Assembly (NCBI RefSeq): GCF_000424585.1
Contig: NZ_AUKE01000001.1
Location: 124,001 to 188,000 of the forward strand
DNA: 64,000 nt
From: Butyrivibrio sp. MC2013
Lineage (GTDB): Bacteria > Bacillota > Clostridia > Lachnospirales > Lachnospiraceae
Reading direction: 5' to 3'
The notes below the pieces were generated by a model. It ran no database searches. It worked only from the letters and a program-made list of their open reading frames with translations, and had not been told where the DNA came from. Every line of letters begins with the position of its first letter. The stretch's first letter is position 1. This document shows, one piece after another, positions 1-6,218 of this stretch. Made by a program: the position numbers and the translations under genes.

Positions 1-11
1 GTTAGGATCAT

Positions 12-56
12 CAATTCAAAATGTCTTGCATGCAAGCATGCAGTCATTTTGAATTG
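12..56. repeat. inverted repeat with 12-bp perfect arms
   Basis: Arms at 12-23 and 45-56 are exact reverse complements (CAATTCAAAATG / CATTTTGAATTG). The interior is itself made of nested GCATGC palindromes. It lies downstream of the flgN terminator at the window edge. Its role is unknown; it could be a terminator or part of a palindromic repeat that continues leftward. Confidence 0.5.
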
Positions 57-73
57 TGATACCTATATCATTT

Positions 74-103
74 AAAAAAGCAGACACATTAGCTGTCTGC
101 TTT
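74..103 (-). terminator. intrinsic terminator of the flgM-flgN operon
   Basis: Arms 77-86 and 94-103 pair perfectly (AAAGCAGACA / TGTCTGCTTT) around a 7-base loop. On the minus strand the hairpin is followed by a run of T residues (79 down to 74). It begins 26 bases past the flgN stop codon, so the operon appears to end here. Confidence 0.85.
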
Positions 104-128
104 GGGAACTACCGAGCGAAACGCCTTG

Positions 129-647
129 TTACTGCCTGGCATCAAATCTGCCGCTACCGGTTCCAATCAGATCACCTGATGTGCCTGCTGCTTTGTTATA
201 GTTTGCCGTTTCGGGAGCATTGCCTGCCTGCTGAATGATGTTCATCTCAAACTGAACCATCTCAAGTGCGCTGTTTAACAGCTCCTGATTCTGACTGTTA
301 ACTCTGCGCACCTGACCGGCGGTGGTAAATAACCTGTCCCGCACTTCTGCCAGCCTTTTCTGCTCCGATGGCCGCTTATCCAGCACGCGAACCAGATCGG
401 TCAGTTTCAATGTCTCAACATCCTTGTTCAGTACTGCTGCAATATCAGACATGGCGGAAAGTCTTTTCTTCTCCAGTTTCTGGATCTTTCCTACGCTTGC
501 CTGCTCCTCATCCGTGATTTGCGAAAGTTTCTCAAGATCTTCGGCCGCTATGACCAAAGTCTTTTTACTCGATAATCCCAAAAGCTCCTGATATGCTTCA
601 CACTCCTGATCCAGAATCTCTATAAGATCTTCCATCAGACTAGCCAT
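129..647 (-). CDS. flgN: FlgN family flagellar export chaperone
   Basis: The 172-residue protein is mostly predicted helix, with charged heptad-like stretches (residues about 1-140) and a low-complexity Gly/Asn/Ala tail, as in FlgN. FlgN chaperones bind the hook-filament junction proteins FlgK and FlgL in the cytoplasm and deliver them to the flagellar export gate. Its position 44 bases downstream of flgM is the usual arrangement and is the main support for the call, since FlgN sequences diverge strongly. The start is set by an AAGGAG site 8 bases upstream of ATG. The gene is followed by an intrinsic terminator, so it is the last gene of the flgM transcript. Confidence 0.8.
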   Translation of the reverse strand: MASLMEDLIEILDQECEAYQELLGLSSKKTLVIAAEDLEKLSQITDEEQASVGKIQKLEKKRLSAMSDIAAVLNKDVETLKLTDLVRVLDKRPSEQKRLAEVRDRLFTTAGQVRRVNSQNQELLNSALEMVQFEMNIIQQAGNAPETANYNKAAGTSGDLIGTGSGRFDARQ

Positions 648-691
648 GGGGTTATCTCCTTTTTTACAAAAGTGATAATTAACTAAAATGA

Positions 692-958
692 TCAGTCAAA
701 GTATGCGATCATCTTGTCTGCGAAATCTTCTGCTTTTACTTCGTAGGTTCCGCTGTCAACCCGATCCTTAAGAGGAGCGATGAGCTCTTCTCTCACATCA
801 GGTGCGTTCTTGATAGCCTGCTTGGCAACCTGGAAGTCACGACCAAAGGATGAGATCTGTACATTGTCTGTACGTACAGCCTTATCCTGTTTTTGGACCG
901 GCGACACTTTAGCCGGGTTGTAAACCTGCTGAACCTGATTATATGCCTCGATACGCAT
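692..958 (-). CDS. flgM: anti-sigma-28 factor FlgM
   Basis: The 88-residue protein fits FlgM in length and layout: a disordered Gln/Lys/Asn-rich N-terminal half, a middle ISSFGRDFQVAKQA segment, and a helical C-terminal half ending with a SGTYEVKAEDFADKM-type motif typical of the sigma-binding region. FlgM holds sigma-28 (FliA/SigD) inactive until the hook is complete and FlgM is exported. I chose the ATG at 956-958 because it has an AAAGGAG site 6-7 bases upstream. The open frame runs on to 1189 upstream, but that stretch has no family resemblance. A sigma-28 promoter lies about 130 bases upstream, which gives the usual autoregulatory loop. Confidence 0.88.
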   Translation of the reverse strand: MRIEAYNQVQQVYNPAKVSPVQKQDKAVRTDNVQISSFGRDFQVAKQAIKNAPDVREELIAPLKDRVDSGTYEVKAEDFADKMIAYFD

Positions 959-1509
959 TGCTTTCTCCTTTCCGGGGAGTTCTTTCTTGGACCTCTGGTA
1001 CTGATGTGGCCGCCCGGAGAGCGAACCCTGCACTTGCCGACCTCCTTGTCTCCAAAAGCGAGTGCTTACTTCTGTTCTTACTTCATTTATCGGTAGAAGT
1101 CCTATGAACTTTAGCCCCGACAGCAATTTATTCGCACATAGTAGCATGTTTATAGCTTGTACCATAAGCCTCTGCTGGATTGTGACCATAGTACAATCTT
1201 TTTAACAAGCTCTGTTCACTTAAGGCATCCTTCCTTGTGCGAAATAAACAGCTGCATCATCTCTTCGGCTCTTCTTCTGGCCGAAATCACCAATAGCTGC
1301 ACATTTGTTCATCCTGTCATCCTACATACAATACGTTTGGCATAGAAGCATATGTCAGGTCGATACATTTGATGTCATCCCCGTTCATACATTCCCCGTT
1401 TATGCCTTTTTCCTCCTTCCTGATTTAAGCTACAGCTCCTCACACTCTCCTCCACGTGCCCGTGACTTTAGTCCGGTCACACTTTTTTGCCCTTTGGTAG
1501 CGGCTGGTA
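959..1509. other. 551-bp gene-poor leader between the GGDEF gene and flgM
   Basis: No convincing gene is visible. Short frames on both strands lack ribosome sites and family features. The stretch holds the sigma-28 promoter at 1087-1113, which gives flgM a leader of about 120 bases. A minus-strand hairpin (GTGAC...GTCAC around 1470) just past the GGDEF stop codon may terminate that gene. Nothing else could be assigned between 1120 and 1460. Confidence 0.4.
1087..1113 (-). promoter_or_regulatory. sigma-28 (FliA/SigD) promoter for flgM-flgN
   Basis: On the minus strand TAAA (1113-1110) and CCGATAA (1093-1087) are separated by 16 bases. This matches the known flagellar sigma-28 layout TAAA-N15-GCCGATAA except for the base just before CCGATAA. 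Transcription would start near 1080, about 120 bases before the flgM ATG. Late-class control of flgM-flgN by sigma-28 is the classical arrangement. Confidence 0.8.
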
Positions 1510-2463
1510 TCAAGCGCTGCGTTCACGTTCCTTTTTAAGTCTCTTATTTACATACAAAACACTATCCGCACGGCGTATCAGGGATCTGACGGAGCGGTTG
1601 CCCTGCTCGTTTCTCACCCAGCCAATGGATATGCTCAGTTCATAGGGACTCCTGCTGCTATGGTTCTCAACTGCAAGAGTCATATTGATGCAGTCACAAA
1701 GCCGGTCCACTTCCTCATCGGAATCGGTCTCCATGACTATGATGAACTCGTCACCTCCAAAGCGTGCTATGAAGGGACGGCCCATAACTCCTCCGCAGGC
1801 TTTCCTCAGGCAGGAGGCCACTCGTATAAGTGCCTGGTCTCCTTCATCATGGCCAAAGGTATCATTGATAGCCTTGAAGCTGTTCATGTCCATCATCAGA
1901 AGGCATACCCTGCCTCTAAGAGGAGTGGACAATCTGTGCCAGAGGTAACTGTAGAATTCATTACGGTTGTTAAGCCTGGTAAGAGGATCCAGGGATATCA
2001 GCTCGTTTTGACAATCCAGATACATGCCAAACAAATAAAACATTATAACTGCAAGCGGCAATATCTGTGTAGAGTCCAAAACGGCAAAAACTATCACCGC
2101 TATAGCGGACAGAACCCTGGCAGCTCCATCCATTATCCTACCCATCAGACCACCGCAGAAGGGCAGGGAATAACGCAGGAACTTGAAAGTATAGAGTACA
2201 AAAAATACCATCGTCAGCGCCAATATTATGAAATAGAGCACAGTCAAAAAGCCCGAAAGTACATTTAATACCTTCAGTTTGGACGAAGCGCTGATAAATC
2301 TAAGGAAATTGAGGAATATAAGAATAGTACCTCCCATGAGAATGACTCTATAAGTCCTGGGCTTATTCTTATTAGAATGGTAACGGCCAATGTTATATAC
2401 GATCATTCCGCATACAAGCGCTCCAAAGCCATGGAACACAGCGGTTACAAAAAGCAGCTCCAT
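1510..2463 (-). CDS. membrane-bound diguanylate cyclase (GGDEF)
   Basis: The 317-residue protein has four to five membrane segments (about 3-25, 37-59, 65-96, 112-149) followed by a complete GGDEF domain from about 155 to 312. It has the DPLTRLNNRNEF entry motif at about 159-170, the metal-binding Asp at 192 and an intact GGDEF signature at 236-240. It should therefore make cyclic di-GMP from two GTP at the inner face of the membrane. The RxxD inhibitory site, expected nine residues before the signature, is replaced by MGRP, so classical product inhibition is probably lost. The start has GGAGG 7 bases upstream. A sigma-28-like promoter upstream and flgM downstream link it to motility. No sensory domain besides the membrane part is visible. 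Confidence 0.92.
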   Translation of the reverse strand: MELLFVTAVFHGFGALVCGMIVYNIGRYHSNKNKPRTYRVILMGGTILIFLNFLRFISASSKLKVLNVLSGFLTVLYFIILALTMVFFVLYTFKFLRYSLPFCGGLMGRIMDGAARVLSAIAVIVFAVLDSTQILPLAVIMFYLFGMYLDCQNELISLDPLTRLNNRNEFYSYLWHRLSTPLRGRVCLLMMDMNSFKAINDTFGHDEGDQALIRVASCLRKACGGVMGRPFIARFGGDEFIIVMETDSDEEVDRLCDCINMTLAVENHSSRSPYELSISIGWVRNEQGNRSVRSLIRRADSVLYVNKRLKKERERSA

Positions 2464-2578
2464 ACCTTTTCCTCCTCCATTTTTTCATACTCCCGGGTAT
2501 CCTTATCGAAGCAAAATCCTGAGCAATGCTCATTTTTCCCCTTTGCCTCGGATTCCCACTTACCACACTCCGGGGAGT

Positions 2579-2606
2579 TTATCGGATGCTCTCTCCCAAA
2601 ACTTTA
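2579..2606 (-). promoter_or_regulatory. sigma-28-like promoter for the diguanylate cyclase
   Basis: On the minus strand TAAAG (TAAA at 2606-2603) and CCGATAA (2585-2579) are separated by 17 bases, one more than in the flgM promoter. The predicted start is near 2573, about 110 bases before the gene. The one-base longer spacer lowers confidence, but the EF-hand gene at 42411-43577 has the same spacing. Confidence 0.6.
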
Positions 2607-2670
2607 TAGCTGTTTTAAAATTTTTTTGAAAAATTTTTTGACGGCTCTTTATAGCCTTATATATTAAATT

Positions 2671-2688
2671 ATGAGGTAGGTGTCAAAA
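2671..2688 (+). repeat. recurrent motif ATGAG-TAGGT-TCAAAA, copy 2
   Basis: ATGAGGTAGGTGTCAAAA here closely matches 4616-4633 (same strand) and 54-71 (opposite strand), and a shortened form occurs near 23018-23029. All copies lie between genes, next to gene 3' ends. Read on the minus strand it gives TTTTGACACCTACCTCAT. Its function is unknown. Confidence 0.45.
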
Positions 2689-2729
2689 CAAAAAATGCCC
2701 TCTTTACCATTTTACCGGTAAAGGGGGCA
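2689..2729 (-). terminator. intrinsic terminator of uraA
   Basis: Arms 2696-2708 and 2717-2729 pair over 12 of 13 positions (TGCCCTCTTTACC / GGTAAAGGGGGCA). On the minus strand the hairpin is followed by a run of seven T residues. It lies about 30 bases past the uraA stop codon. Confidence 0.85.
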
Positions 2730-2761
2730 GATCATATTTTTGACAAGTATATCAGCAAATA

Positions 2762-4162
2762 TTATTTATCATTGGGATCAAGGGGCTTACCCTGAGCGAT
2801 CTCAAGGTCTACACCTGTCTCGTTGGGGAGGTTGTCCTCAAACTTGTAATCCTTGCCCGGCAGTACTGCATTGAGGAATATACCTACCAATGAGCCTGTA
2901 GCCAGACCGGAGAAGGATACATCTCCGAAAGGAAGAGGAAGAGCACCTGCTGCGGAATAGCTGATACCAATGGTCAGTACCATGATCATAGCTGCAATCA
3001 GTACGTTACGGCTCTTGGTGAAGTCCACGTGAGTCTCAACCAGGTTCCTGACACCTACTGCAGAGATCATACCATAGAGAACCAGTGAGATACCGCCAAT
3101 GGTACCGCCGGGCATTGTCTCAATGATAGCTGCAAACTTTGGGCAGAAGGACATCAGGCAGGCAAAGCATGCTGCAAGACGGATAACTGCAGGATCATAT
3201 ACCTTGGTCAGTGTGAGCACACCTGTATTCTCACCATAAGTAGTATTGGCAGGTGCGCCAAAAAGTGAAGCAAGTGCAGTTGCAAGACCGTCACCTGTCA
3301 GAGTCCTGTGAAGACCGGGATCCTTGATGTAATTGCGGTCAACTGTTGATGAGATAGCTGAAATATCTCCGATGTGCTCCATCATGGTAGCAAAAGCGAT
3401 AGGCACGATAGTGATAATGGAAGTGATGAGATATCCAGTATTGCAGTTGCCAATAAGAGAGAATACTGTACTCTCCATGCGGATAGGAAGTCCGATCCAG
3501 GGAGCTGCAGCTACAGCATCAAAAGCGATCATCTCGATGCCTGCCATATCCATGACAAGAGCTACAAGATAAGAACCAAGAACGCCCAGCAGGATAGGTA
3601 CGATCCTCACCATGCCTCTGCCCCAGATATTGCAGCAGATCACGATAACGATAGCTGTCAGAGCAGGGATCCAGTTCCAGTTATCAGAACAATTATTGAT
3701 AGCTGAAGGTGCAAGATTAAGGCCTATTGATATGATAATGGGACCTGTTACAACAGGCGGGAAGAACTTCATGACTCTGCCTGCGCCAAAGGTCTTGAAA
3801 CAGAAAGCAAGTACCAGATACAAAAGACCTGATACAGCAACACCTGCGCATGCATAAGGCAAAAGCTCGGTATTGGATGATCCATCTGCCATAAGAGGTG
3901 CTACAGCAGCATAGCCTCCCAGAAATGCAAAAGATGAACCAAGGAATGCAGGGACCTTACCCTTAGTGACCAGATGAAAGAGCAGTGTACCCAGACCTGC
4001 AAAAAGCAGTGTGGTAGACACGCTCAGACCTGTGATGATAGGAACCAGTACAGTTGCGCCGAACATGGCGAACATGTGCTGAAGTCCCAGTACCAGCATC
4101 TTGGGCGTACCCAGTTTTCTGGCATCGTAAATAGCTTCTTCACCGACTTTGACGTTAGACAT
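2762..4162 (-). CDS. uraA: uracil permease (NCS2 family)
   Basis: The 466-residue polytopic protein has the length and hallmarks of UraA/PyrP proton-uracil symporters. These are LGLQHMFAMFGATVLVP near residues 26-42 (conserved His in TM1), the MMEHIGDISA motif with its substrate-contact Glu, and the ATTYGENTGV-type TM10 motif (here NTTYGENTGVL). It imports uracil for pyrimidine salvage across the cytoplasmic membrane. The start has GGGAGGAGG upstream. It is a single-gene unit with its own promoter about 50 bases upstream and a terminator behind it. I saw no PyrR-binding loop or attenuator in the short leader, which is unlike many Bacillus homologues. Confidence 0.93.
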   Translation of the reverse strand: MSNVKVGEEAIYDARKLGTPKMLVLGLQHMFAMFGATVLVPIITGLSVSTTLLFAGLGTLLFHLVTKGKVPAFLGSSFAFLGGYAAVAPLMADGSSNTELLPYACAGVAVSGLLYLVLAFCFKTFGAGRVMKFFPPVVTGPIIISIGLNLAPSAINNCSDNWNWIPALTAIVIVICCNIWGRGMVRIVPILLGVLGSYLVALVMDMAGIEMIAFDAVAAAPWIGLPIRMESTVFSLIGNCNTGYLITSIITIVPIAFATMMEHIGDISAISSTVDRNYIKDPGLHRTLTGDGLATALASLFGAPANTTYGENTGVLTLTKVYDPAVIRLAACFACLMSFCPKFAAIIETMPGGTIGGISLVLYGMISAVGVRNLVETHVDFTKSRNVLIAAMIMVLTIGISYSAAGALPLPFGDVSFSGLATGSLVGIFLNAVLPGKDYKFEDNLPNETGVDLEIAQGKPLDPNDK

Positions 4163-4214
4163 GAAATCCTCCTCCCAATATTTTCACTTTGAACGGTTAC
4201 TCAAATCCTTGTAT

Positions 4215-4242
4215 ATTATAATGCATGCCAAGAGGATTTCAA
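4215..4242 (-). promoter_or_regulatory. sigma-A-type promoter for uraA
   Basis: On the minus strand TTGAAA (4242-4237) and TATAAT (4220-4215) are separated by 16 bases. Transcription would start near 4207, giving a leader of about 45 bases before the uraA ATG. Confidence 0.65.
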
Positions 4243-4257
4243 GCATTATTTTATGGC

Positions 4258-4530
4258 TGGCGGAAGTGCAGCTGCAGAAGTTATTTTATACGCTCGCTGC
4301 ACTTCAAATGGCGTTTTTACTAAATTCTTCCGCAGCCTTCTTTTCAATACGCCGCACTCGAAAGAACTCGCATGGCTTCGCCCTGCTCAGACAACTTTCT
4401 CGTGGGCGCTTTGAAGGCTGCGTATGAAGAATTAGTAAAAAACTATATTCTTGGATAAAAAATCCAAGAATATAGGCCATTTGAAGTGAATGCTCGCTTA
4501 GTAAAATAATCTTCTGACGCTGCATGCTAC
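4258..4530. repeat. MITE-like long imperfect palindrome with a nested hairpin
   Basis: Segment 4266-4340 and the reverse complement of 4413-4527 align along most of their length. Shared blocks include ATTTTA, ACTTCAAATGGC, TTTTTACTAA, TTCTTC and CGCAGCCTTC. The right arm carries an extra 14-bp perfect hairpin (4443-4456 with 4462-4475) absent from the left arm. No gene is evident, and short frames across it are by-products of the palindrome. The centre (about 4360-4400) has a CTCGCA...GCTTCGC...CTGCTC core that recurs near 49240 and 56340. It fits a non-autonomous miniature element; no flanking target duplication was identified. Confidence 0.6.
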
Positions 4531-4552
4531 TGACATCACGTGCGAGCAGAAC

Positions 4553-4590
4553 TAAAAAAGGAAACTGCATCCATGTATAATGCAGCTTCC
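4553..4590 (-). terminator. terminator of the lipoprotein operon
   Basis: GGAAACTGCAT (4560-4570) pairs with ATGCAGCTTCC (4580-4590), with one wobble position. On the minus strand it is followed by TTTTTT (4559-4554). It ends the 5659-4658 transcription unit. Confidence 0.75.
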
Positions 4591-4615
4591 TTCATATATT
4601 CGTACATTCTTTATT

Positions 4616-4633
4616 ATGAGATAGGTATCAAAA
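4616..4633 (+). repeat. recurrent motif ATGAG-TAGGT-TCAAAA, copy 3
   Basis: ATGAGATAGGTATCAAAA differs from the copy at 2671-2688 by two bases. It sits between the lipoprotein stop codon and its terminator. Confidence 0.45.
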
Positions 4634-4657
4634 GTTCCTTTTAGCCCTTACTTCAGA

Positions 4658-5296
4658 TTATTTTACTTCAAATGTCTTTTCCAACTTTTCATCACTAAAG
4701 CTGATAAGCTCGGACATTTCAAACTCAACCGGCGAATCGCTTGTTAGCGTATATGCTTCCTGACAATCTTCAATCGTTACTCCCGGCTTTATCTCCTTTT
4801 GAGATATCCCTGCATCATACATGTCGTCATCCAAAGCGATGGCAGTATCCAACTCAATTCCATCCTGATAAGCTTTAGAACTTAGCGACCATAATGCAGA
4901 CTGAGCCTCATCCGAATTGTTTGTAAAATCATAATGAATGACAATCATTGGATTGCCTTCATAATCCTCGCCAAACGTTGCATCATTTATTTTTACGTGA
5001 TAATCGCCCAGATCTCCCTCATCGCTAGTCGTGGCACTTTCTTCCTCTTCTGGTGCCTCGTCCTCTACAGATTCAGCTTCCTCTTCTGCTTCTGATGCTT
5101 CTTCTATTTCCTCAGCATCCTCAGGTTCTGATGTTGGCTCAACCTCTTCTTTTTCCGGTTCCGCAGTTTCTTCTTTTTGAACCTCTGTACTTGTTGCCGT
5201 TTCCGATACAGCCGTATCACCGGATGAGCTTCCGCATGCAACGAGCATGCCGCACATAGTAAATGCCATTACCGCCATGATAAACTTATTCTTCAT
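4658..5296 (-). CDS. secreted lipoprotein with acidic linker (DUF5067-like)
   Basis: The 212-residue protein has a lipoprotein signal: a basic start, a hydrophobic core and a VAC lipobox with the lipidated Cys at 21. Residues about 25-95 form a very acidic Glu/Ala/Ser/Thr spacer. The C-terminal part (about 98-212) is a beta-rich domain (DYHVKINDATF...NPMIVIHYDFTNNS...) like DUF5067, of unknown function. It should sit on the outer face of the membrane. The ATG follows directly after the stop codon of the upstream membrane-protein gene, with AAGGAGG inside that gene's end, so the two are translationally coupled. Confidence 0.75.
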   Translation of the reverse strand: MKNKFIMAVMAFTMCGMLVACGSSSGDTAVSETATSTEVQKEETAEPEKEEVEPTSEPEDAEEIEEASEAEEEAESVEDEAPEEEESATTSDEGDLGDYHVKINDATFGEDYEGNPMIVIHYDFTNNSDEAQSALWSLSSKAYQDGIELDTAIALDDDMYDAGISQKEIKPGVTIEDCQEAYTLTSDSPVEFEMSELISFSDEKLEKTFEVK

Positions 5297-5659
5297 TCAT
5301 GCCTCCTTATGTTTTTTATCTAAAACAATTGCTAATACTGCCATTACCAAGCATATTGCGCCCCATCCTGCCCATATCTTAAGGTCTCCATAGCTTCCTG
5401 CACCTGCAAAACCAATCACCACAGCTATTGCATATAATACAATCAGTGCTATATTTCCCCCTTTCTTCTCACTTTTTCTGGTAGCAATAGATACGATTCC
5501 ACCGGCCAGCAACATCACCGCCACAACCAAACCGGCAGTTCCGCTAACTTCACCATTTTCCGATAGTGCATTTGATAATCCTGCCGCGCAAGACTGAAGT
5601 GAAATTATCAGAAACAGTATGATATTCAGTATTCCAGACACAAGTTTCCATATTTTCAT
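5297..5659 (-). CDS. small membrane protein, four predicted helices
   Basis: The 120-residue protein is hydrophobic, with segments near 5-27, 42-60, 70-88 and 95-113 and short charged turns (ATRKSEKKGGN; a lysine-rich C-terminus). I do not recognise the family. It is co-transcribed with the following lipoprotein and may be its membrane partner. GGAGG lies 8 bases before the ATG. Its promoter (5695-5723) carries a palindrome in the spacer and faces a divergent XRE regulator, which suggests repression by that protein. Confidence 0.65.
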   Translation of the reverse strand: MKIWKLVSGILNIILFLIISLQSCAAGLSNALSENGEVSGTAGLVVAVMLLAGGIVSIATRKSEKKGGNIALIVLYAIAVVIGFAGAGSYGDLKIWAGWGAICLVMAVLAIVLDKKHKEA

Positions 5660-5694
5660 AAACCGTACCTCCTTATTTAGTTTACTTATCGGAA

Positions 5695-5723
5695 TTTATA
5701 CTCAATATATTAAGTATAGTCAA
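5695..5723 (-). promoter_or_regulatory. promoter with spacer palindrome (probable XRE operator)
   Basis: On the minus strand TTGACT (5723-5718) and TATAAA (5700-5695) are 17 bases apart and drive the membrane protein/lipoprotein pair. Bases 5698-5717 form a 20-bp palindrome (ATACT...AATATATT...AGTAT, 9 of 10 pairs) that fills the spacer and touches the -10 box. This is the classical place for a repressor, and the divergent XRE gene starts 42 bases away. Confidence 0.6.
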
Positions 5724-5764
5724 CGAATTAACTATGCTACTGTTTCATAAGAGGTGAAAATCAA

Positions 5765-5968
5765 ATGATTTCATATCAGCCTTTTTATGAAACACTCCAA
5801 AAAAGAAATATTACTGAATATGAGCTTATTTTTAAGCATGGTATATCTGCCAACACGCTTCATCGCATGAAGCATGGCAAGCCTATTACCACCTCTACTT
5901 TGGATACACTCTGCTTTATTCTGAATTGCTCTGTCGAGGAAATCCTTTATCACGATAAAAGCCAGTAA
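5765..5968 (+). CDS. small XRE/Cro-type transcriptional regulator
   Basis: The 67-residue protein is a single Cro/C1-type helix-turn-helix. It has the family layout FYETLQKRNITEYELI, then SANTLHRMKHGKPI (recognition helix about 29-40), then STLDTLCFILNCSVEEIL. Such short proteins bind DNA as dimers and usually repress a neighbouring promoter. It is divergent from the membrane protein/lipoprotein pair, and a 20-bp palindrome lies inside that pair's promoter. The ATG has AGAGGTG about 8 bases upstream. Confidence 0.88.
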   Translation: MISYQPFYETLQKRNITEYELIFKHGISANTLHRMKHGKPITTSTLDTLCFILNCSVEEILYHDKSQ

Positions 5969-6198
5969 ATGTACTGTACAGGCATTGTATTTTATCAATC
6001 TAACCAATTAACAATATTCTCGATCATCATATTATTCTCATGTGTATATTGATCTGAAATAGTTCTCTGTTGTCTGCCGGCAAAGATGCCAAACTAAATC
6101 ATTTCTTTTTATTCCCAAAGTATTAAACTAATAGTATATAAAATATCATTTAAAAAGATTCGAAATCACAAGCATGTAATTCTTAATTTTATAATCTC

Positions 6199-6207
6199 GG
6201 GGGGGGG
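6199..6207 (+). repeat. G9 homopolymer just upstream of the SGNH hydrolase start
   Basis: Nine consecutive G residues end 11 bases before the ATG and are followed by AGAGG, so the tract abuts the ribosome site. Poly-G tracts of this length are prone to slippage; here length change would alter the leader, not the reading frame. Confidence 0.7.
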
Positions 6208-6218
6208 AGAGGAACACA

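Noticed and set aside
959-1189. N-terminal extension of FlgM to 1189
   Set aside because: The frame is open, but the added 77 residues have no FlgM likeness, cross the sigma-28 promoter, and the inner ATG has a good ribosome site.
1400-1500. Possible cyclic di-GMP (GEMM) riboswitch next to the diguanylate cyclase
   Set aside because: On the minus strand AAAGGGCAAA and AAAGTCACGGG look like parts of the motif, but the required stem between them is missing and the distal helix cannot be formed. It also lies just past the gene end, so I treat it as a hairpin at most.
1660-2268. Plus-strand reading frame of 202 codons opposite the GGDEF gene
   Set aside because: Antisense shadow: the minus strand encodes an intact GGDEF domain, and the plus-strand product has no recognisable domain.
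4304-4570. 88-codon minus-strand frame inside the palindromic element
   Set aside because: It only reads through the repeat and the terminator hairpin, with no ribosome site or domain.
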